NCBI GenBank assembly: GCA_950022295.1
Contig: OX465600.1
Location: forward strand, 682,001-746,000
DNA: 64,000 nt
Direction: 5' to 3'
From: Bromus sterilis
Taxonomy: Eukaryota > Streptophyta > Magnoliopsida > Poales > Poaceae
Part shown: piece after piece, positions 10,345 through 21,828 of the stretch
How positions within the stretch are numbered: the first letter of the stretch is position 1
Layout of the letters: the number at the start of each line of letters is the position of its first letter
Position numbers and translations under genes: made by a program
Notes under the pieces: generated by a model
Database searches by the model: none
The model's input: only the letters and a program-made list of their open reading frames with translations
What the model was told of the DNA's origin: nothing

Positions 10345-13300
10345 ATGGCTCATAAAGAAGCAGAGGCAAAAGCTCAGAAAGAAGCAGATGCGCCAGTCTG
10401 GGAAGGGAATCGAGATGGAAAGGGCTTCCGGCGAGGAGGAGGAGGAGGAGACGGAGATGGAGTTTCTTTCGGCGTCCATCAAAGAGAAGGAGAAGGAGAA
10501 GGAGAAGGAGAAGGAGAAGGAGCCGGAGACGGAGGCGGACAGGGAGCACCAGGCCCTCCTCATAAAGGAAGGACATCACCTCCCTCGAGATCCAGCGCAA
10601 AGACCTGGTTTCTTCCACCTTGTCCAACTGGAAAGAAACCACTTCTCAAGCACCACGCACACTGCTGGACAAGCACGATGAGCTCGTCCAAATCCAAAAT
10701 CGAACCAACAACCAGTGGCCATGACAAGGACCAACTCGCGGACCACTTTGATTACATCTTGCAAGATGTGGAGGACCTGGGCCATAGCATGCTATCCATG
10801 CTGCATTCTCTCAGAAATCCACAACCAACCTCCAACTTACACAAGGCCGTCTGCTCCTACAAGGCCAGGGAGCTCATTTTCACAACCTCCAAGTTACACA
10901 AGGCTATATCCGATGAGTTCTACATGGAGGAGGAGCAGGACCAGCAGCTGCTGCACGAGGAGGAGCAGACAGGATTTTTAAACCTCTTCAGCAAGTATCA
11001 CCAGTCTCCTCAACATTACCAGAACGAGCTTACCCATTTATTGACGGAGCAGGATCTGGTCAAGAATCGTGCCAACAAGTTCATCGAGGATGGCAAGAGG
11101 GAGGAGGAGGAGTTGGCGCGAATCGATAAATCATCAATTGAGTATCTCAAAAAGTTGATGGATATCGAGCACAACCATTTTTCATATGTACGCAGCGCCT
11201 GGCAAAACGTATGGGGCAGCAAGAAGGGAAGCTGTGGTGCCTTCCAAGATACAAGTAATTATAAACTTTTCCATCTTCTCAAAATGATTTCCTTACCCTT
11301 TTCGTCCTGCACCACGTACACACCTTTACTAACTCAATGCTTGCTCCCAAAAATGTCTTAAAAACAGAAAAAAAAACAAGCTTCTTGTGTACCAAGTAGA
11401 GGGATGTGTCACCGGTGTAAGTTTCCTAGTAGATACCTCACTCATTCCTCACCCACCTTGGATCGAAAAAAGACCTCCAATTCTATGACAAAATTGTGCT
11501 GGCCAAAGATAACAAATTTTGTCGAGTTGTGCTGGCTGGGTGCAGCAGGTCAATTTGTTCTAACAGGAAGTTTTCCCACTTGACTTTAACAAAAAGAAAA
11601 ATCAAACAGAAACAAACACAACCTGATTTTATTTTAGCAGAACCGCCTCTTTTTTTCCCTTTTTGATCAGAATTCATATATGGAAATCGTAGTATCATTA
11701 TGATGGAATGTTGATCAACTGACTGTCATAGCAGTTTTGAGTCACAACTGTGAAATTGATGTTCTGTTTTTAAGTCTGTTGGTGTCAAGTGGTTTCATGC
11801 GCTCTGTATACGATCATTAATGGAAAATACCACTTGACAAGTTACAGTTATGTTTCCTGTAGCATGCAGTTCTGAACTAAAATCTTGTGTGAATTGGGAT
11901 CGGTCTGGATGTCGGCCCAGATTTCAAGTGAAGCCTTGGACTGTTATCTGGAACTTGTTATTCGTCGAGGGTTACAATTACGTTTGGAAAATACCACTTC
12001 ACAAGTTACAGTTATGTTTACTGTAGCCTGCAGTTCTGAACTAAAATCTTGTGTGAATTGGGATGGGTCTGGAATCTGGATGTTGGCCCAGATTCCAAGT
12101 GAAGTCTTGGACGGTTACCTAGAACTTGTTATTCGTCGAGGGTAACATTGCAACGTTTGTTAACACTTTTTGCTAAATTGACTTACTCTCTCTGAAAGTG
12201 TTTTTTTTGTTGCTTACTTTATTCATTTTTCTTACTTTACTTTGATGGAAGAAATGTTACTTTACTTAGTTTATTACTTATTCATATTATAATTTTGATA
12301 TTGAACACTTATCTTTGGTGCTGCAGCCACATTGAGCCCTATGCATTTTACACACCTCACACCCGGTGTCATCCCATCCTCTGCTGCTGTCGCTGCGAGC
12401 ACCTTGCAGATCTACTCCATCAAAATAAAGATTCTGAAAGACTTGAAGTGGCCACTTAGAGTGTACGGTGAGGTCGCTGCTCGAGACACCGTGGATCGCA
12501 ACCGCAACATTCTCTTCTCTCGTTCAAGATTTGAGTACCAAGAGCTCACCCGAGAAGTATGTTCTCTATTCAATTATCTAGTCATTTTTCCTTTATTTCT
12601 TGTTCCTGCGTTTGTATTACATTGCCATTAATTAAGTACTAGCAAACATGTCTGTGTGTTGCAATGGAAATGAAAATTTAAAGAGTTGAGAATAAACCAA
12701 TGCCATGAAAAATCCTGAAGCAAACCTGAAGAAATGTTTTTCAGATAACACCGCTATAATTTTCATGGATATTCGAGATTTTGGTTAATTCTGACATCTG
12801 TAGTAAGTGTTTATAACATAAATCATTGGAAGAAATGTTGGTACACTAAAATAAGCACTGATGCACAAGACTTCGGCAACTCAATTTTGCCGGTGTTGCC
12901 GAACACCTACAAGGGTCCTTTGCTGACATCTAAGTTGGACATGAGAATAGGTTGAACTAATGTGAGAACTGGATGCATCTTAATTCTGAAGAACACAAAG
13001 GAGTTGGAGAAGATCTAAAGATGCCTATATGTATAGGCTAGAAGCACATGTATAACCGGGAGATCATCCTAATTATAATAAACTGGAGTACCTTGAAGCA
13101 ATTGGAGAGCGCCTTTCAGTGAAAATAATTATGTACATGGGCTGACACCACATACATAGGTTCAAACTTCTAAAGTGAGTTGATATTTTTGGATGGCTGA
13201 TATTTAGAGTATCCCACCTGAGTGGTGATTTCTGTATTGGTATAGATAGATAATAACTGGGAGATCAGCCCAATTACAATAAGCTGGGATACATTCAAGG

Positions 13301-14171
13301 AATTAGAGAGCACCTTGTTTTCAAATTTTGGTAGGGCTCAAAATTCTTAATTGTCCTTTGTCATTTGAGACATGCTCTCAACCTTGGATTGCTAATATTA
13401 AAAAGGAGGACATACAATCTGGTGACTTTTTGGTCTACAGTGAGGTCCTTTGACACATAACTATTTGTATTTACTTTACCTATCATTTGCTTTCAATGTT
13501 TAATGATGATATGATCCTTGCAGGAGTGTTCTTTGTGCTTGACTGGTCCATCTCGTGCAATTCTTGCTATGGACTATGTTGACTTTGAAGTTGAACTCGA
13601 AACAGTCGAGGGGGATGGAGAGTTGATCAATCTTAGGCATCGTGTTGAAGATGGTCGCACTGATGGTGATGGTCGCACGCGTCTCTCGCTCTCTAACGAC
13701 AGTTGCGTAGCAGAGGTAACCTTTCAGCATCTTGTTAGATCGCTTCAGGCTACCATCTTGGGTGTACGCCTTACAAAAGGAAGGTGGCCATTCAAATGTG
13801 GATGCCGGGTTGTTTGTTCTTGGTCTCCCATTGCTGCTGCGACAGATGTTATTGACACGACTTACATGCGAGTAGTGTTGTTTGATTACTGTGGTAGAGG
13901 AATGCATAGAGGCTCAGACAACCACCTTGAGCTGTCGAGGCAAGTGATTTCAGTGGAATCAAAAGGAACATTGAGAGTTGCCATAGAAGCATATGGCAAG
14001 TTCCGGGGTCGGAGGATTGTTCGGAGTGGCCACGTTGACTTTGTTGTTCAGCAGTGTCAGATAAGCACGCAGGAGTGTTTGGTTGGAGATGCCACAGTGG
14101 AGGTTACTGTAGCGTGGTCTTTGCTTGTGGGTGAAAAAGCGGACCTTTTGCTTGATTGCTCAGTCATATAA
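10345..14171 (+). CDS. DUF6598 domain protein, three exons, N-terminal exon probably frame-damaged
   Basis: Exons are 10345-11254, 12327-12556 and 13524-14171. Donors are ACAA|GTAATT and GAGAA|GTATGT; acceptors are GCTGCAG and CTTGCAG. Joined, they give one open frame of about 595 residues (484 if the ATG at 10678 is used). Residues encoded from about 10710 on are protein-like: a Glu/Lys-rich helical region, then the DUF6598 domain across exons 2 and 3 (SPMHFTHLTPG, LQIYSIKI, LTGPSRAIL, QATILGVRL, VECTVAWSL-like end). DUF6598 is a grass-rich domain of unknown function. Exon structure and splice phases match the minus-strand copy at 21829-23331, so the two are paralogues. Protein-like reading in 10218-10710 jumps between three frames (0, then 2, then 0, then 1). 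The true N-terminus may therefore be destroyed, or the assembly may contain indels. No signal peptide or membrane segment is seen. Confidence 0.7.
10485..10520 (+). repeat. (GGAGAA)n coding microsatellite
   Basis: A run of GGAGAA/GAGAAG repeats encodes Lys-Glu in one frame and Gly-Glu in the frame of the long ORF. Slippage here is a plausible source of the frame changes in exon 1 of the DUF6598 gene. Confidence 0.85.
11821..12148 (+). repeat. Tandem duplication of about 165 bp inside intron 1
   Basis: Two copies both start with GGAAAATACCACTT and end with CTTGTTATTCGTCGAGGG (about 11821-11972 and 11986-12142). Shared inner blocks include AGTTCTGAACTAAAATCTTG and TGTGAATTGGGAT. It lies wholly in the first intron of DUF6598 gene 1 and does not touch the splice sites. 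Confidence 0.9.
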
Positions 14172-15060
14172 GTAGGTAGGTGGCTCTGTAAGATGTGAAA
14201 CCAACTGGTGTATCACCATGTCTAGCTTATGTCTATCATCTTGGTACTGACATTGTGGTCGTCGAACCGTTATTCTGTACGTCTCAGATGATGAGTTGTT
14301 GTTCTTTTGACCATTATCACTGTTCAAATCTTCCATTATTCTGATGTATGTTTTGTGAATTGGTATGTGAATTTGCGTCAACACGTCTCCCTCTACAATT
14401 GTTTCCATTAAAAAGATACACACATGGTCAAAAAATTGTGCTCTTCCATCATTTATTTCAAGAAGAGGCACGCAGTGAGAAATGTACACACATGCCTGCT
14501 CCTTTGAGGATTGCACTGAAAAAACATTCTTTTGCCCGGTTTCAGAAAGAAAAGAAAGAAAACATTCGTCAGTATTGGGCATGGGTGCTCGCTTGTCTAC
14601 AGCAAAATGAAATGAGGAGACGTCGGAGCTCGAGCTTGACAGGCAGTGAGGAGAGCTCCAGTTTTGCTCTTGCTAATACTGCGTTGCACCTCTGGAAATA
14701 AATGCATATATAAACTCGAGTCTTGAGGAGTAAATTTATGACTTTTCTGCTTAGTGTATGCCGCACGCATGAAGAGCTAGCTTGACAAAATATATTTTGG
14801 GTACACTAAACAAGATGAAAAGCGATGAACATTGGCCTTCCTGCTCCTGCCTGATACATTAATTAAACAGTGAATAATAAGAGTGCATAATTGCATGATA
14901 AAATACATTCCATGGGAATATGAAGCAGATTGGCAACAATGTTGAAGGAAGGAAGGAAGGAAGGAGACATATGTACCAAGTCCATCCATCCATTGTTTGT
15001 GTACGTGGCGGCATTCTAGGCAGAACACGAGGAAGTTTTGGATGTCATTCTCATTGTACG
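14172..15060. other. Intergenic, 3' flank of DUF6598 gene 1
   Basis: No gene recognised. It contains a short AAGG microsatellite at about 14944-14964 and AT-rich sequence. The 14348-14701 and 14160-14582 frames have no domain and are not supported by codon or family evidence. Confidence 0.55.
14697..14702 (+). promoter_or_regulatory. Candidate polyadenylation signal AATAAA
   Basis: AATAAA, about 525 bp after the stop of DUF6598 gene 1. It is a plausible but distant 3'-end signal. Confidence 0.3.
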
Positions 15061-18000
15061 GAGTAAATAGCATAAAACTAGCATTTTTATGGACTAGAGT
15101 TCCAAAAAATACAACTTTTGTTAATTTTTCAAAAATCTACCACTTTTTTGGTAATCGTTGGCAAAAAAAAACTGAAAGTGGTCTAATTTTAAGTCGGTTT
15201 ATGACAGGGATGGCCTGCCTGTTAGGTCCACCTCATCAAAAGGAGACGGCGCGGCGCATAAAGGCCATTAGCACTTGCCGTTCCGACCGGGGCCATGTGG
15301 TCAACCCGAGCCCTATCTCCTCTCTCTCTCTCTTGCACTCTGTCTCTCTCTCCCGTCAATCTGACCTAGGCGATGCCGGTGGCGGGGAAGAAACCAGTGA
15401 AGGTTGGCGAATCCATGAGGGAAGGTGGCAGGGGGGGGGGGGAGTTTTCGGAGATGGATAACTGGTTGGGCAGTGGCAACTTCGCAACCCAGCTACCGCC
15501 GCAGTCTACAGGAGAGGTGCGGTCGCATCCTACAGCAGAGGCTCCGACGTACAACAGAGCCAAACTTCACGCTGAAGTGGAGAGTGGCCAGTGCTCTTGC
15601 AACCCAAAAGCAACGGATCTGGCAGGCTATCACCGCTGGTGCTCCTCATATTGTGGGGGTAGTGTAAGTATTTTTCTTACTCCTCTCCCACCTTGGAACT
15701 TCTAAATTGAATTATTGCTTAGTGCATGTGTGAATTTTGCAATGGGCGTTGTCTGAATTTTACAATGGGCATTGTCTGAATTTTGAATATGTGTTATGTA
15801 GTTATAATTTTGTATTTAAAATTTGCAGTGTATGTATGATTTGATTAGAGATTTAGTTAGTGAATGCAGTTGTATAGGTATCAATGTGTATATTTATCTG
15901 AATATTTTGCTTTACTCTATAGGTAGCAATTTTGTGCATTTAACTTTTGATTTGAGTAGATGATAAACAAATTTAATTTCAGGCTTGATGATGAGATATT
16001 GGATGTTAGACTGCATTTCCAGGGGAGAGACAACATGGAAAGAAAGTACTCTCTTTCAGATATAACATTTCTGAATTTGGTTGCACTTGCTGAGATTGAA
16101 GGGTTTGGGCCAGAGGACTGCATGTACTATGTTAAAGAATAAGGAATTGGTGTGGATAGTTTATCGCTTTTGGACAATGATGATGTAGTAGAAACCATGA
16201 TTGAGCATTGTACTGAGCCATTTGTGAATATCATGGTTGCCAAGGGAAATGAAGACAAACATGTTCAATTTAATGTGTGTGGTAATCTTTGTGAAGAACA
16301 AATTCATGTAGGGAGCTCAGAGGGATTTGTGTTAAGTCTATCTCAAGATGGTGTTGTTCACCCTATTGAAGCAAATATCAACACACAACAGAGTTGCAAT
16401 GTGAACTCTGAACAATTTATTGCTGAAGATTGGCAGGCTTGTGGAGAATATGAGGGTGGTGAATATGTGGACAAATCATCTTCAGATTTTGAGTTTGACA
16501 GGGGGGATCACATAGGGAAAAATATGTCCTACAAGGCTTGGCATAGAGGTGAGGAAGAACATGTTGAAACTGATATCACCACACAATTTGAAGGGGATAG
16601 TGATGCTACAAAGTTTTGGCAAGAGGAGACTGAGAATGATAGTGAAAAGGATATTGTGGTTTCTGAATCAAGGCCTGAGAAACTTAAACCTATAAGAAGA
16701 GCATCACAAAACAAAGGTCACACTTCCAGAACTCACTGTGAACCAGAAATTCCCAAGTTTAAGGATTTTGAGCCTGAACCTGATGAGTTCCTTCTCCCTA
16801 GTGATAAGGGAATTTCTGATTCAGATGGAGATGCACCACTACTACCTTCTAGAAGGAAGAGAAGATTGAAGAAGAAGAAGGAGAGGAAATGGTATGACCC
16901 AACACTCTGTGACGCACATGAGCATCTCTGTAAGGACCTTTGCTTTAGTAATGTGTATGCGTTTAGAAATGTACTAATAAATAATCATGTTAGGTTTTTG
17001 AGAAATTTTGCATATCATAGGAATGATCCTAAAAGGATTATTGTTTGGTGCTAAAAAAGGAAGTATGGGTGTAATTTTTACATAACAACATCTAAAGTTT
17101 CCCATGAAGATACATTCGTAATCAAGAAGTGCCATATTGATCACATATGTCCAGCTAGTGGAGAGACCACCAAATTTACTGCAAAGTGGGTTGCACAAGC
17201 TTTTGAGGACACAATGAGATCAAATGTCAAATCTGATGTTACCACAATTCTGAAAGAAACAAAGAAGAAGTATGGGCTTCATGTGCCTAAGAGTATGTCC
17301 TACAAGGCAAGGCAGATGGTTGTTGATGTAGTGCAAGGTGATCACAGAGTCAAGTATTGAGGTTGAGGGACTATCTACTATGTGTGTTTGACACAAACCC
17401 TGGAAGGAGGTGCATTGTGACAACTTTTGTGGATGCCCAAAACCCAACACCTACACCAAGGTTCAAATACTTGTTCTGCTACCTGCGGGCTTCCTTGGAT
17501 GTATTTCTTAATGGTTGTAGGCATTTCATAGGTACAATTTACATTTCTCTACTCCTTGTTTATTTTGTAACTTGATCAGTTACTATCATTTCATCCAAAT
17601 CTCATTTTTTTGGCAGGTCTTGATGGTTGCTTCATCAAGTTATCAACTGGACAACAGATTTTGGCAGCCACACAGGAAGGGATGGCAATAACAACATCTT
17701 CCCAATTGCATTTGAGGTAGTTGACAAGGAGGATACTGACAGCTGGACATCGTTTCTGAATCAGCTGAGGTGTTGCATTGGGACAAGAAACAAGTATGGA
17801 AACTATACCATCATGTCTGACAGACAAAAGGTAGGTGCTTACCTTTCCAATGATTTACCTATGCAATGATTTACTTAGATTTGCAATGATTTACTTACCT
17901 ATTCAATGATTTACCATTTACTTAGATGATATATTTCCAATGATTTACTTACCTATGCAATGATAATAATAATAGGCATTTCTTAAAGCGGTTAATGATG

Positions 18001-18452
18001 TATTTCCTCAGTCCCCACAAAGATATTGCTTTAGACACATCTATGCAATTTTCCAGTCTGCTGGGTTTAGAGGGGGAGAACTAAAAAAAGAAGTTGACCA
18101 AGTTAGTTATGCCTTCACCAAACATGGACATGATATAGGAATGACCAGTCCAAAAGCAGCAAGTGAACCAGCTTTCATGTGGTTGAATGGCATCCCTAAG
18201 GAGTGTTGGGCTAGATATGCCATGGATTCAATATGCAAAACCGACTTGGTTGTGAACAACCTAAGTGAGGTTTTCAACAAGATGATCCTAGATGTTAGGT
18301 CTAAACCCATGAAAAACATGCTTGAAGGGTTGAGGACCAAATTAATTCTTAAGTACTAGGGCATAAGAGAGAAAGAAGATACATGTAGGTGGGAAATCAC
18401 ACCACATTACATGGAGAATCTAGAAGAATGCAAGAAATGGGCTAAGTATTGT
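15061..18452 (+). mobile_element. Mutator (MULE) transposon, autonomous type, decayed and right-truncated
   Basis: The left end GAGTAAATAGCATAAAACTA matches the terminus of the proven MULE at 9121. A GC-rich leader (15240-15660) is followed by a decayed transposase (15960-18452). The element stops abruptly at about 18452, where Harbinger sequence in the opposite orientation begins. The candidate left duplication CATTGTACG (15052-15060) is not found next to any right end in the window, so the right terminus is lost or lies beyond a rearrangement. Confidence 0.65.
15960..18452 (+). pseudogene. Mutator-like transposase, multiple frameshifts and stops
   Basis: Pieces in order: an N-terminal PB1-like segment (15960-16142, MINKFNFRLDDEIL); an acidic linker with a Lys/Arg run RRKRRLKKKKERKW (16152-17054); the MuDR-type DNA-binding region after a stop (17056-17360, KYGCNFYI, CHIDHICPA, YGLHVPKSMSYKA); the MULE transposase core (17616-17830, GLDGCFIKL, GRDGNNNIFPIAFEVV); then CFRHIYAIFQSAGF and the C-terminal block to about 18452 (FMWLNGIPKECWARYAM, KMILDVRSKPM). 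The DDE-type core is recognisable, but the frame is broken by an early TAA (16140), TAA at 17052 and TGA near 17358, a frame change near 17680 and TAG at 18357. Retained introns may explain a few of these. It is not functional as written. Confidence 0.85.
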
Positions 18453-19679
18453 GATTGAAGCTGGGTATGAACTTGACGGTTCTCGATCTTCCGATGATTC
18501 TCAAGAAATGACAGTATCCTATTTGTATCATACGCTTGCTCAACCAGAGTCCCATTGGTGATGTACCGAAAGTTTTTAGGCATATATCTCTCGTCTTCAA
18601 CGATCATGTTATGCAATATGATGCAACAAGTCATGATTCTTCATAGAACCTTGGAGTTCCGGTACTCGGCAGAGCCACGAACAATTGCAAAGCTCTTCTG
18701 AAGCACACCGAAGGCTCTCTCCACATCTTTCCTTGCAGCTTCATGACATTGGGCAAAGTGAGTGTTTTGTTACCTTTTGTACGCGGAATTGTTTTGACCG
18801 AGGTGGCCCGTGATGGATAGATGGCATCCGCAAGGTAGTAACCTATCGAGTAGTTGTTCCCGTAGACCGAGTAGTTGCAAGCAGGAGCTTCACTTTTTAT
18901 AAGCCTAGAAAACAGAGGTGAGGATCTTGATAACACATTCAAGTCATTGTGAGAGCTAGGTATACCAAAGAATGAATGTCATATCCAAAGATCCTTTGAT
19001 GTAACTACCTCAAGAATGATCGTTGGATCGTTGCAATGGCCTTTGTACTGACCTTTCCACCCTATAGGATAATTCTTCCATGTCCAGTGCATCCAGTGAA
19101 GTGATCCAAGCATTCCCATCCATCCACTTGTTCACTCTCAGTCATCAACCTCTGGGTGTCTTCCTCGGTTGGTTCTCTCAAGTACTGCGGGCCAAAGATG
19201 GTGATCACTGCTTTGGTGAACCTTCGAACAACCTCCAAGATTGTGTCTTCGTCAATACATACATAGTCATCAATTGCATCCGCAGAACACCCATATGCCA
19301 AGACTCGAACAGTCGCAATTTATTTCATCATAGGGCTTGCACTGATCTCTCCACACTCATTTCTCTGGAGCTTGAACCAATCATCATATCTCTCCAGGAC
19401 TTTTGCAATGGTGAGAAAAAGACTTGTGTGCATCTGAAAGCATCGACGAAAGTACTTCTCCGGATAGGTTGTGTTTGGATCAAAGTAATATCTCATGATC
19501 TTGGCATGTCCCTCCTCTCTATCACGGTTGATGTGTATGCGGCCAAGTTGTGATCCTCTCCTCGGCCGTCGAACATCATCATTGAAAATCATGCCTAAAA
19601 CGGTTTCAAAGTCATCATCGTCTTCTTCATTTTCGGATAATGACAAGTCATCCAACGCCATCTTCATCAACCTCTTCAT
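18453..19679 (-). pseudogene. PIF/Harbinger transposase (HARBI1-like), broken
   Basis: Read on the minus strand from 19679: an acidic N-terminus, then YYFDPNTTYPEKYFRRCFQM and LAYGCSADAIDDYVCIDED (19320-19679 and 19062-19301). The DDE_Tnp_4 core follows in shifting frames: HWMHWTWKNYP, GWKGQYKGHC, TIILEVV, HSFFGIPSSHNDLNVL (about 18890-19100). The C-terminus is CCIILHNMIVEDER (18407-18634 frame) and ends with RQVHTQLQ. Several stops and frameshifts break it. The C-terminal end is cut at about 18453, where MULE transposase sequence of the opposite orientation begins. No Harbinger terminal repeats were found. Confidence 0.8.
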
Positions 19680-20385
19680 CTACAATCCAAATGAATTGGT
19701 TCAAAGAGAAACAAACAAAAAATTCCGGCGACGGCGACGGGGGCCGAACGAACTGAACGACGGGCAGAAGAACGGAGGAGGGCAAGGGGTGGAACGGGGT
19801 AGCGTTGAGGCCGGCGGGAAGGGGGGCGATGAGAGGCACGCTGGCGAAGAGGCAGCAGCGGGGTAGGCGAGAGAGAGAGTCGCGCTGTTTTACTCGGCCT
19901 CCGAAAGATGGAGTAAAAATAGGAAGGTTTTGGGGGATGGAATAAAAATATACTCCACTAACCGGTTTAGGGGATCGGCTAGGTGCCTGCTAGTGGAGTA
20001 AAAACAAAGTTTTAATTTTACTCCACTAACCGGTTTTAGTGGACCCTTCACTTTTTTATCGGTTTTGCTCAACCAGGGTTCCTGTAAGAAATACTACAAA
20101 AGTGAGATGCCACTCGCTCTCAAAATGATATGCGATATGAAATCAAACTTGGCAGAACAAAAACGTCATCTCATACAGTATATTTTTAAAATTTCAACAT
20201 TAAAGATTTCACGGTTACATTCATAGCCCGATCATCGCAGGAATACGGAAGGATAACAAAACACATAAAAAATCGAAAACGCCAAAGCCATCGAAGCCGG
20301 ATCAATGGAAGTGATGGCGTCGTCTACATGAGGATGTACGAGAGGTCGCACTCCTCCCGTGCGGCCTGCAGATGGTCGTCGGTGC
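19680..20385. other. 5' side of the Harbinger relic, no gene
   Basis: A GC-rich leader-like block (19720-19870) is followed by repeated GGAGTAAAAAT / TACTCCACTAACCGGTTT motifs (19910-20045) that may be subterminal sequence of the Harbinger element. No other coding sequence was seen. Confidence 0.4.
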
Positions 20386-20388
20386 CGT

Positions 20389-21412
20389 CCGCACCCGTCA
20401 CTGAGCTCGCAGTCCCACTCATCAGGGCCCCAAATAGAGAAAATCAACCCCGTTACGTTTGACCGTTATGACACACGGGACCCACATGTCAATATCAATA
20501 ACAAAAATTAAAATTAAAATAAAAAATATCAAAAAATCAAACTTCCCCCCAAAAAAAATCCCGAGTGAAAAAGTACTTTTTCGGCCAAAATTTTTAAGTT
20601 TTCCCCCGTAAAAAATATTTTTACCCAAAAAAAGTAATTTATTCCCTGAATTTTATTTTCCTCTAAAATAATTATTTTCATCCAAAAAATCTATTTTGGG
20701 ACCAAAAAACACAATATTTCCAAAAACATATTTTATAAAAAATGATTTCCCAAAGAAAAAATTATTTCACGACCGAAAAAATAATTTCCCACTGAAAACA
20801 TAAATTTTTTACCCAATAATAATCTCAAGGAAAAACATTTTTTTGTGTAATTTTTGACAAAATAATATTTTCCCCTGAAATATTTTTAATCCGAAAAAAT
20901 AATTTTTGGACCAAATTCCCCAGAAAACAATTTTGTAGAAAATTATTTTCCCAAAAAATATGATTTCCCGTAGGAAAAAAATTGTCTGAAAGAAAAAAAA
21001 TGCCCCCGAAAAATATTTTTTTACCAAAAAACCGAGGGTAAAACATTTTTCGGAGGAATTTTTGTTTCAACGTCAATAAATATTTATATATTATTTTATG
21101 GCTGAAAAATAAATATTATATATTTTATCGTTTTTTGGGGAAAATTTGATTTTCTGATAATTTTTTGTTGAGTTTGAAATGTGGGTCTTGCGTGTCATAA
21201 CGGTCAGTGTCACGGTCAAACATATCGGGGTTGACTTTCTCTGTTAGTGGGTTTATGAGTGGGACCGCCTCGTCAGTTTGAGTGTCGAAACACACTGAAC
21301 CATGCAATCGCACCAGCATTACTGAAAAATAAGCGCAATCGATAAACTGTTACCAACTCAATAGTTTTTCGCATTTAATGTCTGAATTATAGTGGTTTTA
21401 TGCAATTGACTC
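20389..21412. mobile_element. Inverted-repeat element with low-complexity core, probably MULE-derived
   Basis: The left arm (about 20389-20490) contains GTTTGACCGTTATGACACAC and GGGACCCACATGTC. The right arm (about 21170-21300) contains the complementary GTGTCATAACGGTC and TGTGGGTC plus a CCCACTCAT-like block. The core (20500-21130) is very AT-rich and repeats a short CCnAAAAAATnATTTTC-like pattern. The outer right end, read inward from 21412, is GAGTCAATTGCATAAAAC, related to the Mutator ends at 9121 and 15061. The left outermost end is missing and no 9-bp duplication is visible. Confidence 0.55.
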
Positions 21413-21645
21413 TACGGGTCTTGGAGTAGGACGGAGTGAAGGTGCCACGAGCACGCATCTCGTGGAGTAGGGCAGCGCGTGAGCACCAGGAGATGGCCAT
21501 GATGTAATATGAACACGGACATTTTAATGCCCAACCTCGTATGAATAAAAGTGAGCTGCTGATTTTTGAATAAAATCTACTTGTTTGAAAATTCTTTGAT
21601 CCCAAATAACATTAAGCTAAAGGTACTTAAAACACTTTGATAGAT

Positions 21646-21787
21646 GGTCGATACACAAATACTTGTCATAGTTGGTGAACTATTAACTTGATAAGCTTAC
21701 CCTCGAAAAAAAAACTTCATAACATAAGCTAGATTTGATACACAAATACTTGTCATAGTTGGTGCACTATTAACTGGATAACATAAG
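21646..21787. repeat. Tandem repeat, about 50-bp blocks 90 bp apart
   Basis: GATACACAAATACTTGTCAT and the AGTTGGTG.ACTATTAACT block occur twice (about 21650 and 21737). They lie just beyond the stop codon of the minus-strand DUF6598 gene, in its presumed 3' UTR or flank. Confidence 0.8.
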
Positions 21788-21828
21788 CAAGATTGATACA
21801 CAAATTCTGCAATATCACTCTACATCTA

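Noticed and set aside
15061..21412. One single 6.3-kb Mutator element spanning both related termini
   Set aside because: The 9-bp flanks differ (CATTGTACG versus TACGGGTCT), so the two ends do not belong to one insertion.
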